A stretch of DNA of 64,000 nucleotides from Nereida sp. MMG025 (GCF_021654165.1 NZ_JAKFZN010000001.1:806001-870000), one strand, 5' to 3'; numbered from the stretch's first letter, positions 55,100-63,399 are shown. The notes: generated by a model not told the origin, from the letters alone. Numbers and translations are program-made.

Positions 55100-55588
55100 T
55101 TAACAAGGACGCGCAAAGACAAGCACATGAAAATCACCCGCGCGCGCGAACCCATAATGTTGCATGCGTTTGTTCAGGTTGTTTTTGCGGTGACCGCTTG
55201 ACGCCATCCAGCCCTGAAAAACGGCAGCATCATTGGGCCAGCCTTGGGCAACATTTTCAGAGACCAGACGCGCACAATACCCCGCGCGCTTCACACGCCG
55301 CATGACCGTAGAGCCGTCGCTTCCACGGTGGCTCAACACCCCGCGGCGCTGCATATCAGCCGCATGGCGCGCCGCCACTTGGTTCAGAACACTCACGCGA
55401 CGCACCGGTGCCGCGCCTTTTTGCGCACGCGCCGAATTCAAAAGACTGCCCAGATCACCGCTTAGGTTTTCCAGCTGTTCCAGCTCGGCCCCGCTGAGGG
55501 TTGTGGTCTTTGTGCTGGCTTGGGCGGTCGGCGCCAAGGCCATCCCCAAGGCAAGTGTCATCGCGCCGATGGCAAATTTGATATGCAT
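55100..55588 (-). CDS. CAP-domain protein 2 (SCP/PR1-like)
   Basis: A 162-residue paralogue of the adjacent downstream gene. A signal peptide (MHIKFAIGAMTLALGMALAP, cleavage near AQA) precedes LLNSARAQKGAAPVRRVSVL, the His in NQVAARHAADMQRRG, VLSHRGSDGSTVMRRV, GYCARLVSENVAQGW and SSGHRKNNLNKRMQHYG. Both conserved CAP histidines are present. It differs from its partner in having a cleavable Sec signal rather than a lipobox. GGGAGGCC lies before the ATG at 55588. It lies between the two purine deaminase genes. Confidence 0.83.
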   Translation of the reverse strand: MHIKFAIGAMTLALGMALAPTAQASTKTTTLSGAELEQLENLSGDLGSLLNSARAQKGAAPVRRVSVLNQVAARHAADMQRRGVLSHRGSDGSTVMRRVKRAGYCARLVSENVAQGWPNDAAVFQGWMASSGHRKNNLNKRMQHYGFARAGDFHVLVFARPC

Positions 55589-55667
55589 TTTGGCCTCCCG
55601 TTTTTTTGGCAGAAATATTCGAGACAGGCACTTGGTCGCGTAAAACAGTGTCTGGAATATGGCCAAA

Positions 55668-57011
55668 TCAGAGCAATTTGCGCAACCGCTCAACAGATTT
55701 GATGGAAGTTTTCGTCAATTTTTCGCCGTCGACCGAGAAAATCCGCCGATCCCGCACCACTTGACGCCCCTCAACCCAAAGGTCTTTGACCTGATCTGGT
55801 CCGGCCAACACCAGCGCCGCCGTATCCCAAGATCCCGCGCTGTCGAACCCGCGGGTATCCCACACTGCAATGTCGGCCCGTTTGCCCACCACCAACTGGC
55901 CGATATCAGGACGGTTCAACACCTGCGCGCCACCGCGTGTGGCCAAACGCAGCGCCTCGCGGGCGGACATCGCATCGGCGCCGTTCGACACCCGTTGCAG
56001 CAACATCGCCTGGCGTGTTTCGGCCATCAGATTGGCGCGATCGTTGCTGGCAGACCCGTCCACACCAAGGCCCACAGGCACGCCCGCATCGACCATCGCG
56101 CGCACAGGTGCAATGCCCGATCCCAAGCGGCAGTTCGAGCAAGGGCAATGCGCCACACCCGTTTTTGTGGCGGCAAACAAATCAATCTCGGCCCCGTCCA
56201 GCTTTACGCAATGGGCGTGCCAGACATCGTCCCCGATCCAGCCCAAATCCTGCGCATATTGCCCCGGGCGGCAGCCGAATTTTTCGAGGCTATAGGCGAT
56301 GTCTTCGTCATTTTCAGCCAAATGGGTGTGCAGCATGACCCCCTTATCGCGGGCCAGAAGAGCCGCATCGCGCATCAGGTCTCGACTGACGGAAAACGGC
56401 GAACAGGGCGCGACACCCACACGGCACATGGACCCTTCGCTTGGATCGTGGAACGCATCAATCACACGGATGCAGTCGTCCAGAATATCTGCCTCGCGCT
56501 CGACCAAATTGTCAGGGGGCAAGCCGCCGTCACTTTCGCCGATCGACATGGATCCGCGCGTTGGGTGAAAGCGCAGCCCGACTTCGGCGGCAGCCTGGAT
56601 GGTATCCTCCAGTCGCGCGCCATTGGGATACAGATAAAGGTGGTCAGAGCTGGTGGAACAGCCTGACAACGCCAACTCGCACAACCCAAGTTGCGCCGAC
56701 AGATGAAAATCCTCAGGCGTGAAGTGGGACCAAATCGGATAAAGCGTCTGCAACCAGCCAAACAAAAGCGCATCCTGCCCGCCGGTGACTGCCTTGGTCA
56801 GTGTCTGATACAAATGATGATGCGTATTGACCAATCCAGGTGTCACCACACACCCGCTAACATCCTGCACCTGCGCGTTATCTTGCGCCAAGTCATTGCC
56901 AATTTCGGCAATCACACCACCGCGCATGCGCAAATCCACGCCCGCAAGTTCCGTATCGGCGTCATCCATCGTCAAAAGATGCGCGGCATTGCGCAAAAGA
57001 ATGTCGGTCAC
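55668..57011 (-). CDS. 8-oxoguanine deaminase
   Basis: A 447-residue amidohydrolase of the 8-oxoguanine/isocytosine deaminase group, which converts 8-oxoguanine to urate. Seen: PGLVNTHHHLYQTLTKA (HxH zinc ligands), QTLYPIWSHFTPEDFHL, SCSTSSDHLYLYPNG-type segment, HTHLAENDEDIAYS, WHAHCVKLDGAEI and LGVDGSASNDRANLMAE. These match the Pseudomonas Pa0142-type enzymes. Start codon GTG at 57011, overlapping the stop of the phosphatase gene (GTGA). Together with guaD at 53216 it points to guanine-base catabolism. Confidence 0.88.
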   Translation of the reverse strand: MTDILLRNAAHLLTMDDADTELAGVDLRMRGGVIAEIGNDLAQDNAQVQDVSGCVVTPGLVNTHHHLYQTLTKAVTGGQDALLFGWLQTLYPIWSHFTPEDFHLSAQLGLCELALSGCSTSSDHLYLYPNGARLEDTIQAAAEVGLRFHPTRGSMSIGESDGGLPPDNLVEREADILDDCIRVIDAFHDPSEGSMCRVGVAPCSPFSVSRDLMRDAALLARDKGVMLHTHLAENDEDIAYSLEKFGCRPGQYAQDLGWIGDDVWHAHCVKLDGAEIDLFAATKTGVAHCPCSNCRLGSGIAPVRAMVDAGVPVGLGVDGSASNDRANLMAETRQAMLLQRVSNGADAMSAREALRLATRGGAQVLNRPDIGQLVVGKRADIAVWDTRGFDSAGSWDTAALVLAGPDQVKDLWVEGRQVVRDRRIFSVDGEKLTKTSIKSVERLRKLL

Positions 57012-57808
57012 GTGGCATCCCCACCAAGCACAGCAAGGGCTGCGGCGTGTAACTGGGCTGTCGCGGCTGCAAGCACCTGTCCGCCTTCATGCGCGGGGCC
57101 GCCACTCCAATTCGTGACAATTCCGCCCGCCGCTTGCACAACTGCAATGGGCGCGGCGATGTCATAGGCGTTCAAACCCGCTTCGACCACCAAATCAACC
57201 TGTCCCGCCGCCACAAGCGCATAACCGTAGCAATCCATTCCGTAGCGGGTTAGTTGTGTTTGTCTGGCCAAGGCGTGAAAGGCCTGTGCTTCCTCGGGGC
57301 GGCCCACTTCGGGAAATGTCGTCAGAATGGTGGCCTGATCCAGCGCCGTCGTGTCGCGCGTCTGCAAATCCATCGTCCCATGTGGCCCCGTCAATTTGGA
57401 GATACCCAAACCGCCCTCGAACCGCTCGCCAATATAAGGTTGATCAATGATGCCGTAAATTGGCCCATGCGCGTCCTGAACGGCGATCAATACACCCCAT
57501 GTGGGGGTGCCGCTGATAAATCCACGCGTGCCATCAATGGGGTCCAACACCCATGTCAGTCCCGATGTGCCCGCCGCCGCGCCATATTCCTCGCCCAAAA
57601 TACCATCATCCGGGCGGCGCGCGGCCAAGACATCGCGCATCGCGCGCTCTGCGGCGCGATCTGCTTCGGTGACAGGATCGAAATCTGCTGGCGCTTTGTT
57701 ATCGGTGGTCAGGGTCTTGTTGCGAAAAAACGGCAAGATCACCTGCCGCGCGGCATCGGCCATTTCATGCGCGACCGCGATCAGAACATCGTTCGAAGCT
57801 GTTGTCAT
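57008..57808 (-). CDS. hisN: Inositol monophosphatase family protein (HisN-type histidinol-phosphatase)
   Basis: A 266-residue Mg2+-dependent phosphatase. Family motifs are DPVTEADRAAERAMRDVL (first metal site), GEEYG, WVLDPIDGTRGFISG (DPIDGT) and AYDIAAPIAVVQAAGG (second metal site, C-terminal). The GTPTWGVLIAVQD and GYALVAAGQVDLVVEAG patterns match the histidinol-phosphate phosphatase subgroup of Alphaproteobacteria, but other IMPase activities are possible. The start at 57808 has AAGGTGG upstream; the frame reaches to 57850. A terminator at 57837-57865 lies just before it. The 8-oxoguanine deaminase gene is translationally coupled downstream. Confidence 0.8.
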   Translation of the reverse strand: MTTASNDVLIAVAHEMADAARQVILPFFRNKTLTTDNKAPADFDPVTEADRAAERAMRDVLAARRPDDGILGEEYGAAAGTSGLTWVLDPIDGTRGFISGTPTWGVLIAVQDAHGPIYGIIDQPYIGERFEGGLGISKLTGPHGTMDLQTRDTTALDQATILTTFPEVGRPEEAQAFHALARQTQLTRYGMDCYGYALVAAGQVDLVVEAGLNAYDIAAPIAVVQAAGGIVTNWSGGPAHEGGQVLAAATAQLHAAALAVLGGDAT

Positions 57809-57836
57809 CAAAGCCACCTTACCATCAAACAGAAAT

Positions 57837-57865
57837 GAAAAAGGGCGCAAGCTGCGCCCCTTTTG
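57837..57865 (-). terminator. Rho-independent terminator after the PraR-like gene
   Basis: AAAAGGGCGCA and TGCGCCCCTTTT form a stem over a 3-base loop, followed on the minus strand by TTTTTCATTTC. It lies downstream of the XRE gene (stop at 57911) and just before the phosphatase start. Confidence 0.82.
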
Positions 57866-57910
57866 CGGTAACGATCCGACATTAACTTGGCAAGTGCTGC
57901 AAAAAAACGC

Positions 57911-58270
57911 TTAGGCCGCGTCGCTTAGCACGCGGGCCAAATCAAACAGCTTACGCCGCTGGTTTTCGGGAATGGCATAATAGGTGCGCACCAATTCCAA
58001 CGCTTCTTTGTCCGCCAAAATGTCGAGGGCCTTGTTGTCTTGGTCATCCGACGCGTCCGCGCCTTCAAAGAAAAAGCTGACCGACACGCCAAGCGCCTCT
58101 GAGATGTCCCAAAGCCGTGACGCAGACACGCGATTGGCGCCTGTTTCGTATTTTTGAATTTGCTGGAACTTGATACCCACCTGATCGGCAAGCTGTTGTT
58201 GGGTCATGCCAACCATCCACCGACGGTGTCGAATGCGCTTGCCAACGTGAACATCAATTTGGTGCGGCAT
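57911..58270 (-). CDS. XRE family regulator, PraR-like
   Basis: A 119-residue regulator with an XRE helix-turn-helix at about residues 9-64. The N-terminal PHQIDVHVGKRIRHRRWMVG, GMTQQQLADQVGIKFQQIQK, and TGANRVSASRLWDISEALGVSVSFFFEG match the PraR/SinR-like repressors of alphaproteobacteria. Some of these control biofilm, quorum sensing or phage-like functions. AGGAGAA lies before the ATG at 58270. Its upstream 350 bases are AT-rich and contain inverted repeats that could be autoregulatory. Terminator follows. Target unknown. Confidence 0.8.
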   Translation of the reverse strand: MPHQIDVHVGKRIRHRRWMVGMTQQQLADQVGIKFQQIQKYETGANRVSASRLWDISEALGVSVSFFFEGADASDDQDNKALDILADKEALELVRTYYAIPENQRRKLFDLARVLSDAA

Positions 58271-58622
58271 GATTCTTCTCCTGATTGCGCTCAACCTAAC
58301 ACAGGCAACCTATCCTCAAAATAACGAAAGTTTCACGAAAAATTTTATGTTATCGTTAATATTTCATCAATTAGCTGATTTTACTCATTTTTTATGTTTT
58401 CGTATCGTAAAAATATAACTCGCCCTATAGGCGAATATTGGCCAATCGCAATATTTTTGCGCGACTTCCTTAACGTCAACGCCCCGTTTCCGTAGGGTCC
58501 AAAATGGCAGGACATGACATGCAAAACCCCTGCGCGCGATTGCACGCCCCGTTCCCCTCCCTCATTCTATGTATCAAACAGCGGCGATTCCTGCCGCCCT
58601 GACCTCCAAAGGATACAACCGC
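58271..58622. promoter_or_regulatory. AT-rich regulatory region between the PraR-like gene and the quinone reductase gene
   Basis: 352 bases with no convincing gene. From 58315 to 58465 it is strongly AT-rich (runs like ATTTTATGTTATCGTTAATA). ATTGGCCAAT near 58438 is a perfect 10-base palindrome, and repeated AACGA/TCGTTA/TCGTATCG elements are scattered through it. It probably holds the divergent promoters and operator of the PraR-like gene. Confidence 0.5.
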
Positions 58623-59582
58623 ATGCGCGCCTTCCAAGTGACCGAACTGAATGCCCCCCCCAAATTGCTGGATCTGGCGGCACCTGCCTGCGGCGCGGGC
58701 GAAGTGCGTATCAAAGTTGCAACCTGCGGGCTGAATTTCGGTGACCTTTTGATGATCACGGGCGCCTATCAGGAACGTCCCGCGCTTCCGTTTACCTTAG
58801 GGATGGAGATCGCAGGCACGGTGGACGCCATCGGCGAAGATGTCAGTGGGGTTTCAATCGGTCAACGCGTTGTGGGGTTTGGCGGACACGGCGGTCTTGC
58901 CGACTATTGCACCCTGCCCGCAAATCGTTGCGTCGCGTTGCCTGACACAATGGATGATATCACCGCCGCGGCCTTTCAGGTGGCCTATGGCACCAGCCAT
59001 CTGGCCCTGACCCACCGCGCCCGCCTGATGGAAGGCGAAACACTGCTGGTTCTGGGCGCGGCAGGTGGTGTGGGCCTGACAGCTGTGGAAATCGGTGTGC
59101 AACTCGGGGCCACCGTGATCGCCTGCGCACGCGGGGCCGATAAATTGGCAGTCTGCAAAGCGGCAGGCGCACATCACACAATAGACAGCGACACCCAAGA
59201 TCTTACCGCCGAGGTCAAGGCATTGGGCGGCGCGGACGTCGTCTATGACCCCGTTGGCGGCGCGCTGTTCACAGCCGCCCTTAAAGCCACCAATCGCGGC
59301 GGGCGTGTGCTTGTGATCGGCTTTGCAAGCGGCGATGTGCCGCCTGTGCCTGCAAATATCCTACTCGTAAAAAACATCGACCTCATCGGCTTTTACTGGG
59401 GCGGCTATCTTGCCCTTGATCCCAAGCCTCTGACGGACAGTCTTGCAACCCTTATGGACTGGCACGGTCAGGGACGCCTTAAGCCCCACGTCAGCCACAC
59501 ACTCCCGCTTGAACAGGCCGCAGAAGGCCTTGATCTGCTCAAATCGCGCAAATCGACAGGCAAGGTCGTCATCACGATTTAA
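58623..59582 (+). CDS. NADPH:quinone oxidoreductase family protein (zinc-independent MDR)
   Basis: A 319-residue medium-chain reductase. The N-terminal GroES-like part has EVRIKVATCGLNFGDLLMITG and LPFTLGMEIAGTVDAIGEDV. The Rossmann part has LLVLGAAGGVGLTAVEIGVQ (AAGGVG nucleotide loop), VYDPVGGALFTAAL, and NRGGRVLVIGFASG. Zinc ligands are absent, as in quinone oxidoreductase 1-like enzymes. It would reduce quinones or acryloyl-type substrates with NADPH. I chose the ATG at 58623 (AAAGGA upstream) over an in-frame ATG at 58569. Convergent with a LysR gene with four bases overlap. Confidence 0.85.
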   Translation: MRAFQVTELNAPPKLLDLAAPACGAGEVRIKVATCGLNFGDLLMITGAYQERPALPFTLGMEIAGTVDAIGEDVSGVSIGQRVVGFGGHGGLADYCTLPANRCVALPDTMDDITAAAFQVAYGTSHLALTHRARLMEGETLLVLGAAGGVGLTAVEIGVQLGATVIACARGADKLAVCKAAGAHHTIDSDTQDLTAEVKALGGADVVYDPVGGALFTAALKATNRGGRVLVIGFASGDVPPVPANILLVKNIDLIGFYWGGYLALDPKPLTDSLATLMDWHGQGRLKPHVSHTLPLEQAAEGLDLLKSRKSTGKVVITI

Positions 59583-60451
59583 GCGATCGTTTTCAACGAA
59601 ACCTCGCCTTGGTAGGCGCGGCGCAACAACATGCGCAACGCCCCCGCCACCGCATCTTCGGTGTCCGAGGTATAAAGAATGATCTGCGTGGTCCCCGGAT
59701 CAGGCAACACGCCTTTATGGTCCAAAGGTATCGTTTGCTTGGGATAATGGCCCACAATGCCTGCATTGACAGCAAGATCAGCGCTCACCACAGCCTCAAC
59801 CGCGTTATCCAGATCGGATTCAACCACCATATCCCACGCAATATCAGCACCATCCAAAGCCCGCAAAACGCCCGAACGAAAAATACAGTTGGTGCAAAAC
59901 GCAACGGGAAGCGGGTTTTGACGCCATGCGTTGCCGTCCCGTGCGCCGATCCAGACCAATGGCAGCTCCACCAGAACTTCGCCACCATCACCTGCTTTGC
60001 TCTCGGTTGTGACGATCACATCCACCTCACCGCGGCTGAACATCTCGCGCAACCGCCGTGTCGGCTGGCTGATCAGCTGTAGGCGCATCCGTGGAAATTC
60101 CGCCGCAAATTGGCGCAATACCTGCGGCACATAAGGGTGTATAATGTCGTGCGGCACACCCAGACGGATTTCGCCTTCATAAACCTCACTTGTCAGCTTG
60201 CTGTAAATTTCGTCGTTCAGGGCAATCATACGGCGCGCATAGCCCAACAACTGCTCACCCTGCGCGGTCAGCGCGACAGTCCGGTTCGCGCGATCAAACA
60301 AGCGCACATCCATACTTTCTTCCAAACGCTTTAACTGCATTGAAACGGCCGATTGCGTCAGGTTCAAAAAGCCGGCGGCTTTTGTAACACCACCTGTATT
60401 GGCCACCGCCACGAAGGACCGCAGTGCAGTAATATCCAGATTGCGCGCCAT
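59579..60451 (-). CDS. LysR family transcriptional regulator
   Basis: A 290-residue LysR-type regulator. The N-terminal HTH is ITALRSFVAVANTGGVTKAAGFLNLTQSAVSMQLKRLEESM and the effector domain has YAGRMIALNDEIY-like and LRQFAAEFPRMRLQLISQPT, FSRGEVDVIVTTES and IVGHYPKQTIPLDHKG. The target is not known; the palindrome at 60464-60478 just before its start is a candidate self-binding site, and the divergent DUF1127 gene is a possible target. It overlaps the quinone reductase stop by four bases. Confidence 0.87.
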   Translation of the reverse strand: MARNLDITALRSFVAVANTGGVTKAAGFLNLTQSAVSMQLKRLEESMDVRLFDRANRTVALTAQGEQLLGYARRMIALNDEIYSKLTSEVYEGEIRLGVPHDIIHPYVPQVLRQFAAEFPRMRLQLISQPTRRLREMFSRGEVDVIVTTESKAGDGGEVLVELPLVWIGARDGNAWRQNPLPVAFCTNCIFRSGVLRALDGADIAWDMVVESDLDNAVEAVVSADLAVNAGIVGHYPKQTIPLDHKGVLPDPGTTQIILYTSDTEDAVAGALRMLLRRAYQGEVSLKTIA

Positions 60452-60463
60452 TTTGCCCCCATA

Positions 60464-60478
60464 TCACGTATCGTGATG
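60464..60478. promoter_or_regulatory. Palindrome before the LysR gene, candidate operator
   Basis: ATCACG-TAT-CGTGAT is a perfect 6-bp inverted repeat 13 bases upstream of the LysR start codon and in the 125-base region shared with the divergent DUF1127 gene. LysR regulators commonly bind dyads in such positions. Confidence 0.5.
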
Positions 60479-60576
60479 CAATTTATAAAAAACATTCGTT
60501 TTCAAAATATATCTCGGATCACATATATCATCAACAAGAATGATAATTCCGAAACATATCACCGATGGAGATACGG

Positions 60577-60786
60577 ATGACCACGTTCTCAACCAACATG
60601 ATCCCCGCCCGCCCTGCACCACGTGCAGGTTTTTCGATCACCCGCGCATTTGATGCCTACCGCAGCCGCCGCGCATTGGCCGCGCTCACCGCCGAACAAC
60701 TTGCTGATGTGGGCCTCACACGCCAAGACGCTTTGACAGAAGCCGCGCGTCCGGTTTGGGACGTGCCAACAAACTGGCGCAGCTAA
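60577..60786 (+). CDS. DUF1127 small protein
   Basis: A 69-residue protein with a C-terminal DUF1127 (YjiS-like) domain: AFDAYRSRRALAALTAEQLADVGLTRQDAL, with the ADVGLTR signature. DUF1127 proteins are small, basic and often stress- or phosphate-regulated in alphaproteobacteria, sometimes binding RNA. It has a short N-terminal extension (MTTFSTNMIPARPAP). GGAG lies before the ATG at 60577; an earlier in-frame ATG at 60565 is less likely. An inverted repeat at 60796-60829 follows. Confidence 0.82.
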   Translation: MTTFSTNMIPARPAPRAGFSITRAFDAYRSRRALAALTAEQLADVGLTRQDALTEAARPVWDVPTNWRS

Positions 60787-60795
60787 TCCCGATAC

Positions 60796-60829
60796 TTTCG
60801 GTCAAGAAACACACCGGGTCTGACCGAAA
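60796..60829. repeat. Inverted repeat after the DUF1127 gene
   Basis: TTTCGGTCA pairs with TGACCGAAA across a 16-base loop. It is 10 bases after the stop of the DUF1127 gene, a place for a terminator, but there is no T-run on the plus strand. It may stabilise the mRNA end. Confidence 0.45.
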
Positions 60830-60937
60830 AGCCTTGAAAAGCTGCCCCCAGATGCCAATATCAGACGCAATCGCGGCGGTATAAATGGAAAACGCTGCCG
60901 CGGCGTCAGGGAAACGTCACCTTTTGGAGGTAGCCAG

Positions 60938-61675
60938 ATGGCACAATTCGATACGGTTCGGACGGGCGCAGGTATTCGCTCTGCCGAGATTGATGAGGGC
61001 CTACGCGCCCACATGAACAAGGTCTACGGCACAATGTCCGTAGGCATGCTGATCACATTTGCGGTCGCATGGGCCGTGGGCACATCGCCTGCACTGCTCA
61101 GCGTGTTCCGTGATCCGGTAACACTCAGCCCCAATATCCTGGGCTGGATCATCATGTTCGCACCATTGGCCATGGTCTTTGGCTTTGGCGCCATGATCAA
61201 CCGCTTTTCGGCTGCAGCCGCGCAACTGTTCTTCTATGCATTCGCCGCCGTAATGGGCCTGTCGATGGCCTGGATCTTCGTGGCCTTCACGGGTCTCAGC
61301 ATCGCGCAGGTGTTTCTTGTGACATCCATCGCATTCGCGGGTCTGTCGCTGTGGGGCTACACCACCAAGAAGGACATCAGCGGTTGGGGGTCGTTCCTGA
61401 TCATGGGTGTGATCGGTATTCTGGTCGCCATGATCATCAACATCTTCCTGCAATCGCCAGCAATCATGTTCGCTGTGTCGATCCTGGGTGTGCTGATCTT
61501 TGCAGGCCTGACAGCTTACGACACACAAAAGATCAAGACCGAGTATCTGGCCCACGCCCATGCCGCTGACAGCGAATGGTTGGGCAAAGCGGCCATCATG
61601 GGCGCGCTTAACCTTTACTTGGACTTCATCAACATGTTCATGTTCTTGCTGCAACTGCTTGGCAACCGCGAGTAA
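60938..61675 (+). CDS. Bax inhibitor-1/YccA family membrane protein
   Basis: A 245-residue protein with seven transmembrane helices of the TMBIM family. It begins with a cytosolic segment (FDTVRTGAGIRSAEIDEGLR), then helices such as SVGMLITFAVAWAVGTSPAL, IIMFAPLAMVFGFGAMI and YAFAAVMGLSMAWIFVAFTG. The conserved YDTQKIKTEYL in the last loop contains the Asp pair linked to pH-sensitive calcium leak. LNLYLDFINMFMFLLQLLG ends the protein. Family role: calcium leak or membrane stress. GGAGGTAGCC lies before the ATG. A strong terminator follows at 61697-61732. Confidence 0.92.
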   Translation: MAQFDTVRTGAGIRSAEIDEGLRAHMNKVYGTMSVGMLITFAVAWAVGTSPALLSVFRDPVTLSPNILGWIIMFAPLAMVFGFGAMINRFSAAAAQLFFYAFAAVMGLSMAWIFVAFTGLSIAQVFLVTSIAFAGLSLWGYTTKKDISGWGSFLIMGVIGILVAMIINIFLQSPAIMFAVSILGVLIFAGLTAYDTQKIKTEYLAHAHAADSEWLGKAAIMGALNLYLDFINMFMFLLQLLGNRE

Positions 61676-61696
61676 TCTGCACAGCAAACCACAACA

Positions 61697-61732
61697 AAAA
61701 AGGGCCAGTCACGCGACTGGCCCTTTTCTTTT
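61697..61732. terminator. Bidirectional terminator after the BI-1 gene
   Basis: AAAAGGGCCAGTC and GACTGGCCCTTTT form a perfect stem, with TTCTTTT after it on the plus strand and a T-run (from AAAAA) on the minus strand. It serves the BI-1 gene (plus) and the small lipoprotein (minus, stop at 61747). Confidence 0.88.
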
Positions 61733-61746
61733 GATCGACCGGCGGG

Positions 61747-62025
61747 TTACTGGCCCAGACCCAAATCCTCAATCGGCTCAACAGGCACCAATTCAATCGG
61801 TTGGTCTGCGGGTGTTGTGCCGCGCCGCAAAATCGTGCGTCGTTCGGTCTGAATAATATAGGGCTGACCAGCAGGAGCGCCGTTCGTCAGATCCCCGTTA
61901 TTTCCGTAAAACCCCACGCCTTGTGGCAGGTAGGCCGCGGCTGGCCCTTCCCATACGGCGCTGTCATCACAGGCCGCCAGCCCAAGGGTCGCAACCCCGA
62001 TAAGAGCATATGTTGCTGTACGCAT
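61747..62025 (-). CDS. Small lipoprotein of unknown function, 92 aa
   Basis: An N-terminal lipoprotein signal (MRTATYALIGVATLGLAAC, lipobox LAAC at residues 16-19) is followed by a mature part containing PQGVGFYGNNGDLTNG, IIQTERRTILRRGTTP and an acidic tail VEPIEDLGLGQ. No recognised domain. It is monocistronic: convergent terminator at 61697-61732 and divergent spacing from GNAT upstream. Function unknown. Confidence 0.7.
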   Translation of the reverse strand: MRTATYALIGVATLGLAACDDSAVWEGPAAAYLPQGVGFYGNNGDLTNGAPAGQPYIIQTERRTILRRGTTPADQPIELVPVEPIEDLGLGQ

Positions 62026-62082
62026 CGCCGATTCCCCCTGATGACGGTCATTGTGCTACATTTAGACAGGTTCGCGGGGAAT

Positions 62083-62583
62083 TCACAACATTTGCTGCAT
62101 TTCAACGGATGGAAATACCACGCCACCCTTTAGCGTCACATCTTTCGGCCCAAGCACGTCAAAGCCCATCGCCGTGTAAAACGGCACCGCGGTCAGTGTG
62201 GACCAGCACATCATGCGCCGCACCCCACCCGCACGGGCCTGCGCCAGAATATGCCCCATCAAGGCCCGCCCGACACCGCGCCGCACATGGCGGTCGTCTG
62301 TCACCACATGGCGAATGTCGCCCACGGTTGCATCACCCCCCGCAAACCCCGCAGGATCGCCGCGCCGCGTCCAACCACCTGCACCAAACAGCTGATCGCC
62401 CTTCTCGACCACGTAAAACGTCCCACAGCTAACCAACTCTGGCCGCGCACGACTGATGATCGGCAACGCAGTCACCATCACAGACGGCGCATAATCCGCC
62501 TTCAGCAAACGCGGATAAGCCCGCGCCAAAAGCGCATCCACCCGCGCGATGTCATCCGCCTGCGCAACCCGAACATCCATCAT
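62083..62583 (-). CDS. GNAT family N-acetyltransferase
   Basis: A 166-residue acetyltransferase. The N-terminal DVRVAQADDIARVDALLARAYP, and the acetyl-CoA loop VRRGVGRALMGHILAQARAGG (RGVGRAL) with preceding VTDDRHV, match the GNAT fold. The C-terminal TAVPFYTAMGFDVLGPKDV is the usual beta-strand 5 and helix region. Substrate unknown. Start at 62583 or the next ATG at 62580; GGGGG lies upstream. The rpmG terminator lies directly upstream. Confidence 0.8.
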   Translation of the reverse strand: MMDVRVAQADDIARVDALLARAYPRLLKADYAPSVMVTALPIISRARPELVSCGTFYVVEKGDQLFGAGGWTRRGDPAGFAGGDATVGDIRHVVTDDRHVRRGVGRALMGHILAQARAGGVRRMMCWSTLTAVPFYTAMGFDVLGPKDVTLKGGVVFPSVEMQQML

Positions 62584-62593
62584 CCATTCCCCC

Positions 62594-62628
62594 AAAAACA
62601 AAAAAGCCACGCAAAACAGCGTGGCTTT
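62594..62628 (-). terminator. rpmG terminator
   Basis: AAAGCCACGC pairs with GCGTGGCTTT over a 6-base loop, followed by TTTTTTG on the minus strand. It lies 25 bases after the rpmG stop and just before the GNAT start. Confidence 0.87.
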
Positions 62629-62652
62629 CAGCAATTCAAATGAAGCGAAGGC

Positions 62653-62820
62653 TTACTTGATTTTGCCTTCTTTATATTCGACGTGCTTACGAACCACAGG
62701 GTCGTATTTCCGCACGACCATTTTTTCGGTCATGGTGCGGGCATTCTTCTTGGTCACATAGAAGTGGCCAGTGCCTGCGGTCGAATTCAGGCGGATCTTG
62801 ATGGTGGTTGGCTTCGCCAT
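62653..62820 (-). CDS. rpmG: 50S ribosomal protein L33
   Basis: A 55-residue L33: [20 protein letters not shown], then [20 protein letters not shown] and [14 protein letters not shown]. The pattern without the zinc cysteines is the zinc-independent form usual in alphaproteobacteria. AGGAGAGAGACC lies before the ATG at 62820. A TTGACT/TAGAAG promoter lies upstream and a terminator downstream, so it is monocistronic. Confidence 0.96.
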   Translation of the reverse strand: MAKPTTIKIRLNSTAGTGHFYVTKKNARTMTEKMVVRKYDPVVRKHVEYKEGKIK

Positions 62821-62883
62821 GGTCTCTCTCCTAAAACGGGCCGCGCCACGCATAAGGGGGCCGCGCCTAAAACTTGAACCTGC

Positions 62884-62911
62884 CTTCTAGACAGATCACC
62901 CCCTGAGTCAA
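62884..62911 (-). promoter_or_regulatory. rpmG promoter
   Basis: On the minus strand TTGACT (62906-62911) and TAGAAG (62884-62889) are 16 bases apart and lie about 65 bases before the rpmG start codon. TTGACT is close to the sigma-70 -35 consensus; the -10 matches four of six bases. Confidence 0.55.
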
Positions 62912-62996
62912 CCGCTATTTCCCATGCACCTTACGAATATCGCGCCCCCGCGGGAAGAAATGCGCCAGGCAGGCCGCAGACCCCGAAAAATGATAT

Positions 62997-63392
62997 GCGC
63001 GGAGGGTCTGTAAGCCGGATTCTGTCCCGCCCGTTTCACCGGGCTTGGATGATCATTCATCTACGCGCGCTGTTGCCAACGCGCTCTAGCTGCCAACCCG
63101 AACCTGCTCGGGCTGAAGGGGCCCTGGGGCATACGCCCCGCGCGGTTCCTATTTGGCATTGCTCCTGGTGGGGCTTGCCGTGCCGTCCTTGTTGCCAAGG
63201 CCGCGGTGGGCTCTTACCCCACCGTTTCACCCTTACTTTGCGTGCAAAGCGGTCTGTTTTCTGTGGCGCTGTCCCTTGGATTGCTCCAGCCGGGCGTTAC
63301 CCGGCACCATTCCTTCATGGAGTCCGGACTTTCCTCTCCGTTGCGACCACCCGAAGGCAGTGACAACGCAGCGATCATCCGACCCTCCGCGC
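62997..63392 (-). ncRNA. rnpB: RNase P RNA (bacterial class A)
   Basis: The catalytic RNA of RNase P, which trims tRNA 5' ends. The ends pair over 12 bases: GCGCGGAGGGTC (63381-63392 on the minus strand) with GACCCTCCGCGC (62997-63008), forming P1. The conserved 5' core GGAAAGTCCGGACTCC is at about 63319-63338, and the 3' core AGACAGAATCCGGCTTAC with ACAGA is just before P1. The size, about 396 bases, fits class A. A promoter at 63400-63428 overlaps the amidase gene end. The T-rich ATATCATTTTT after P1 may help termination. Confidence 0.95.
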
Positions 63393-63399
63393 GACCGCT

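Noticed and set aside
60796-60829. Inverted repeat after the DUF1127 gene as a clear terminator
   Set aside because: No T-run follows the stem on the plus strand, so I list it only as an inverted repeat.
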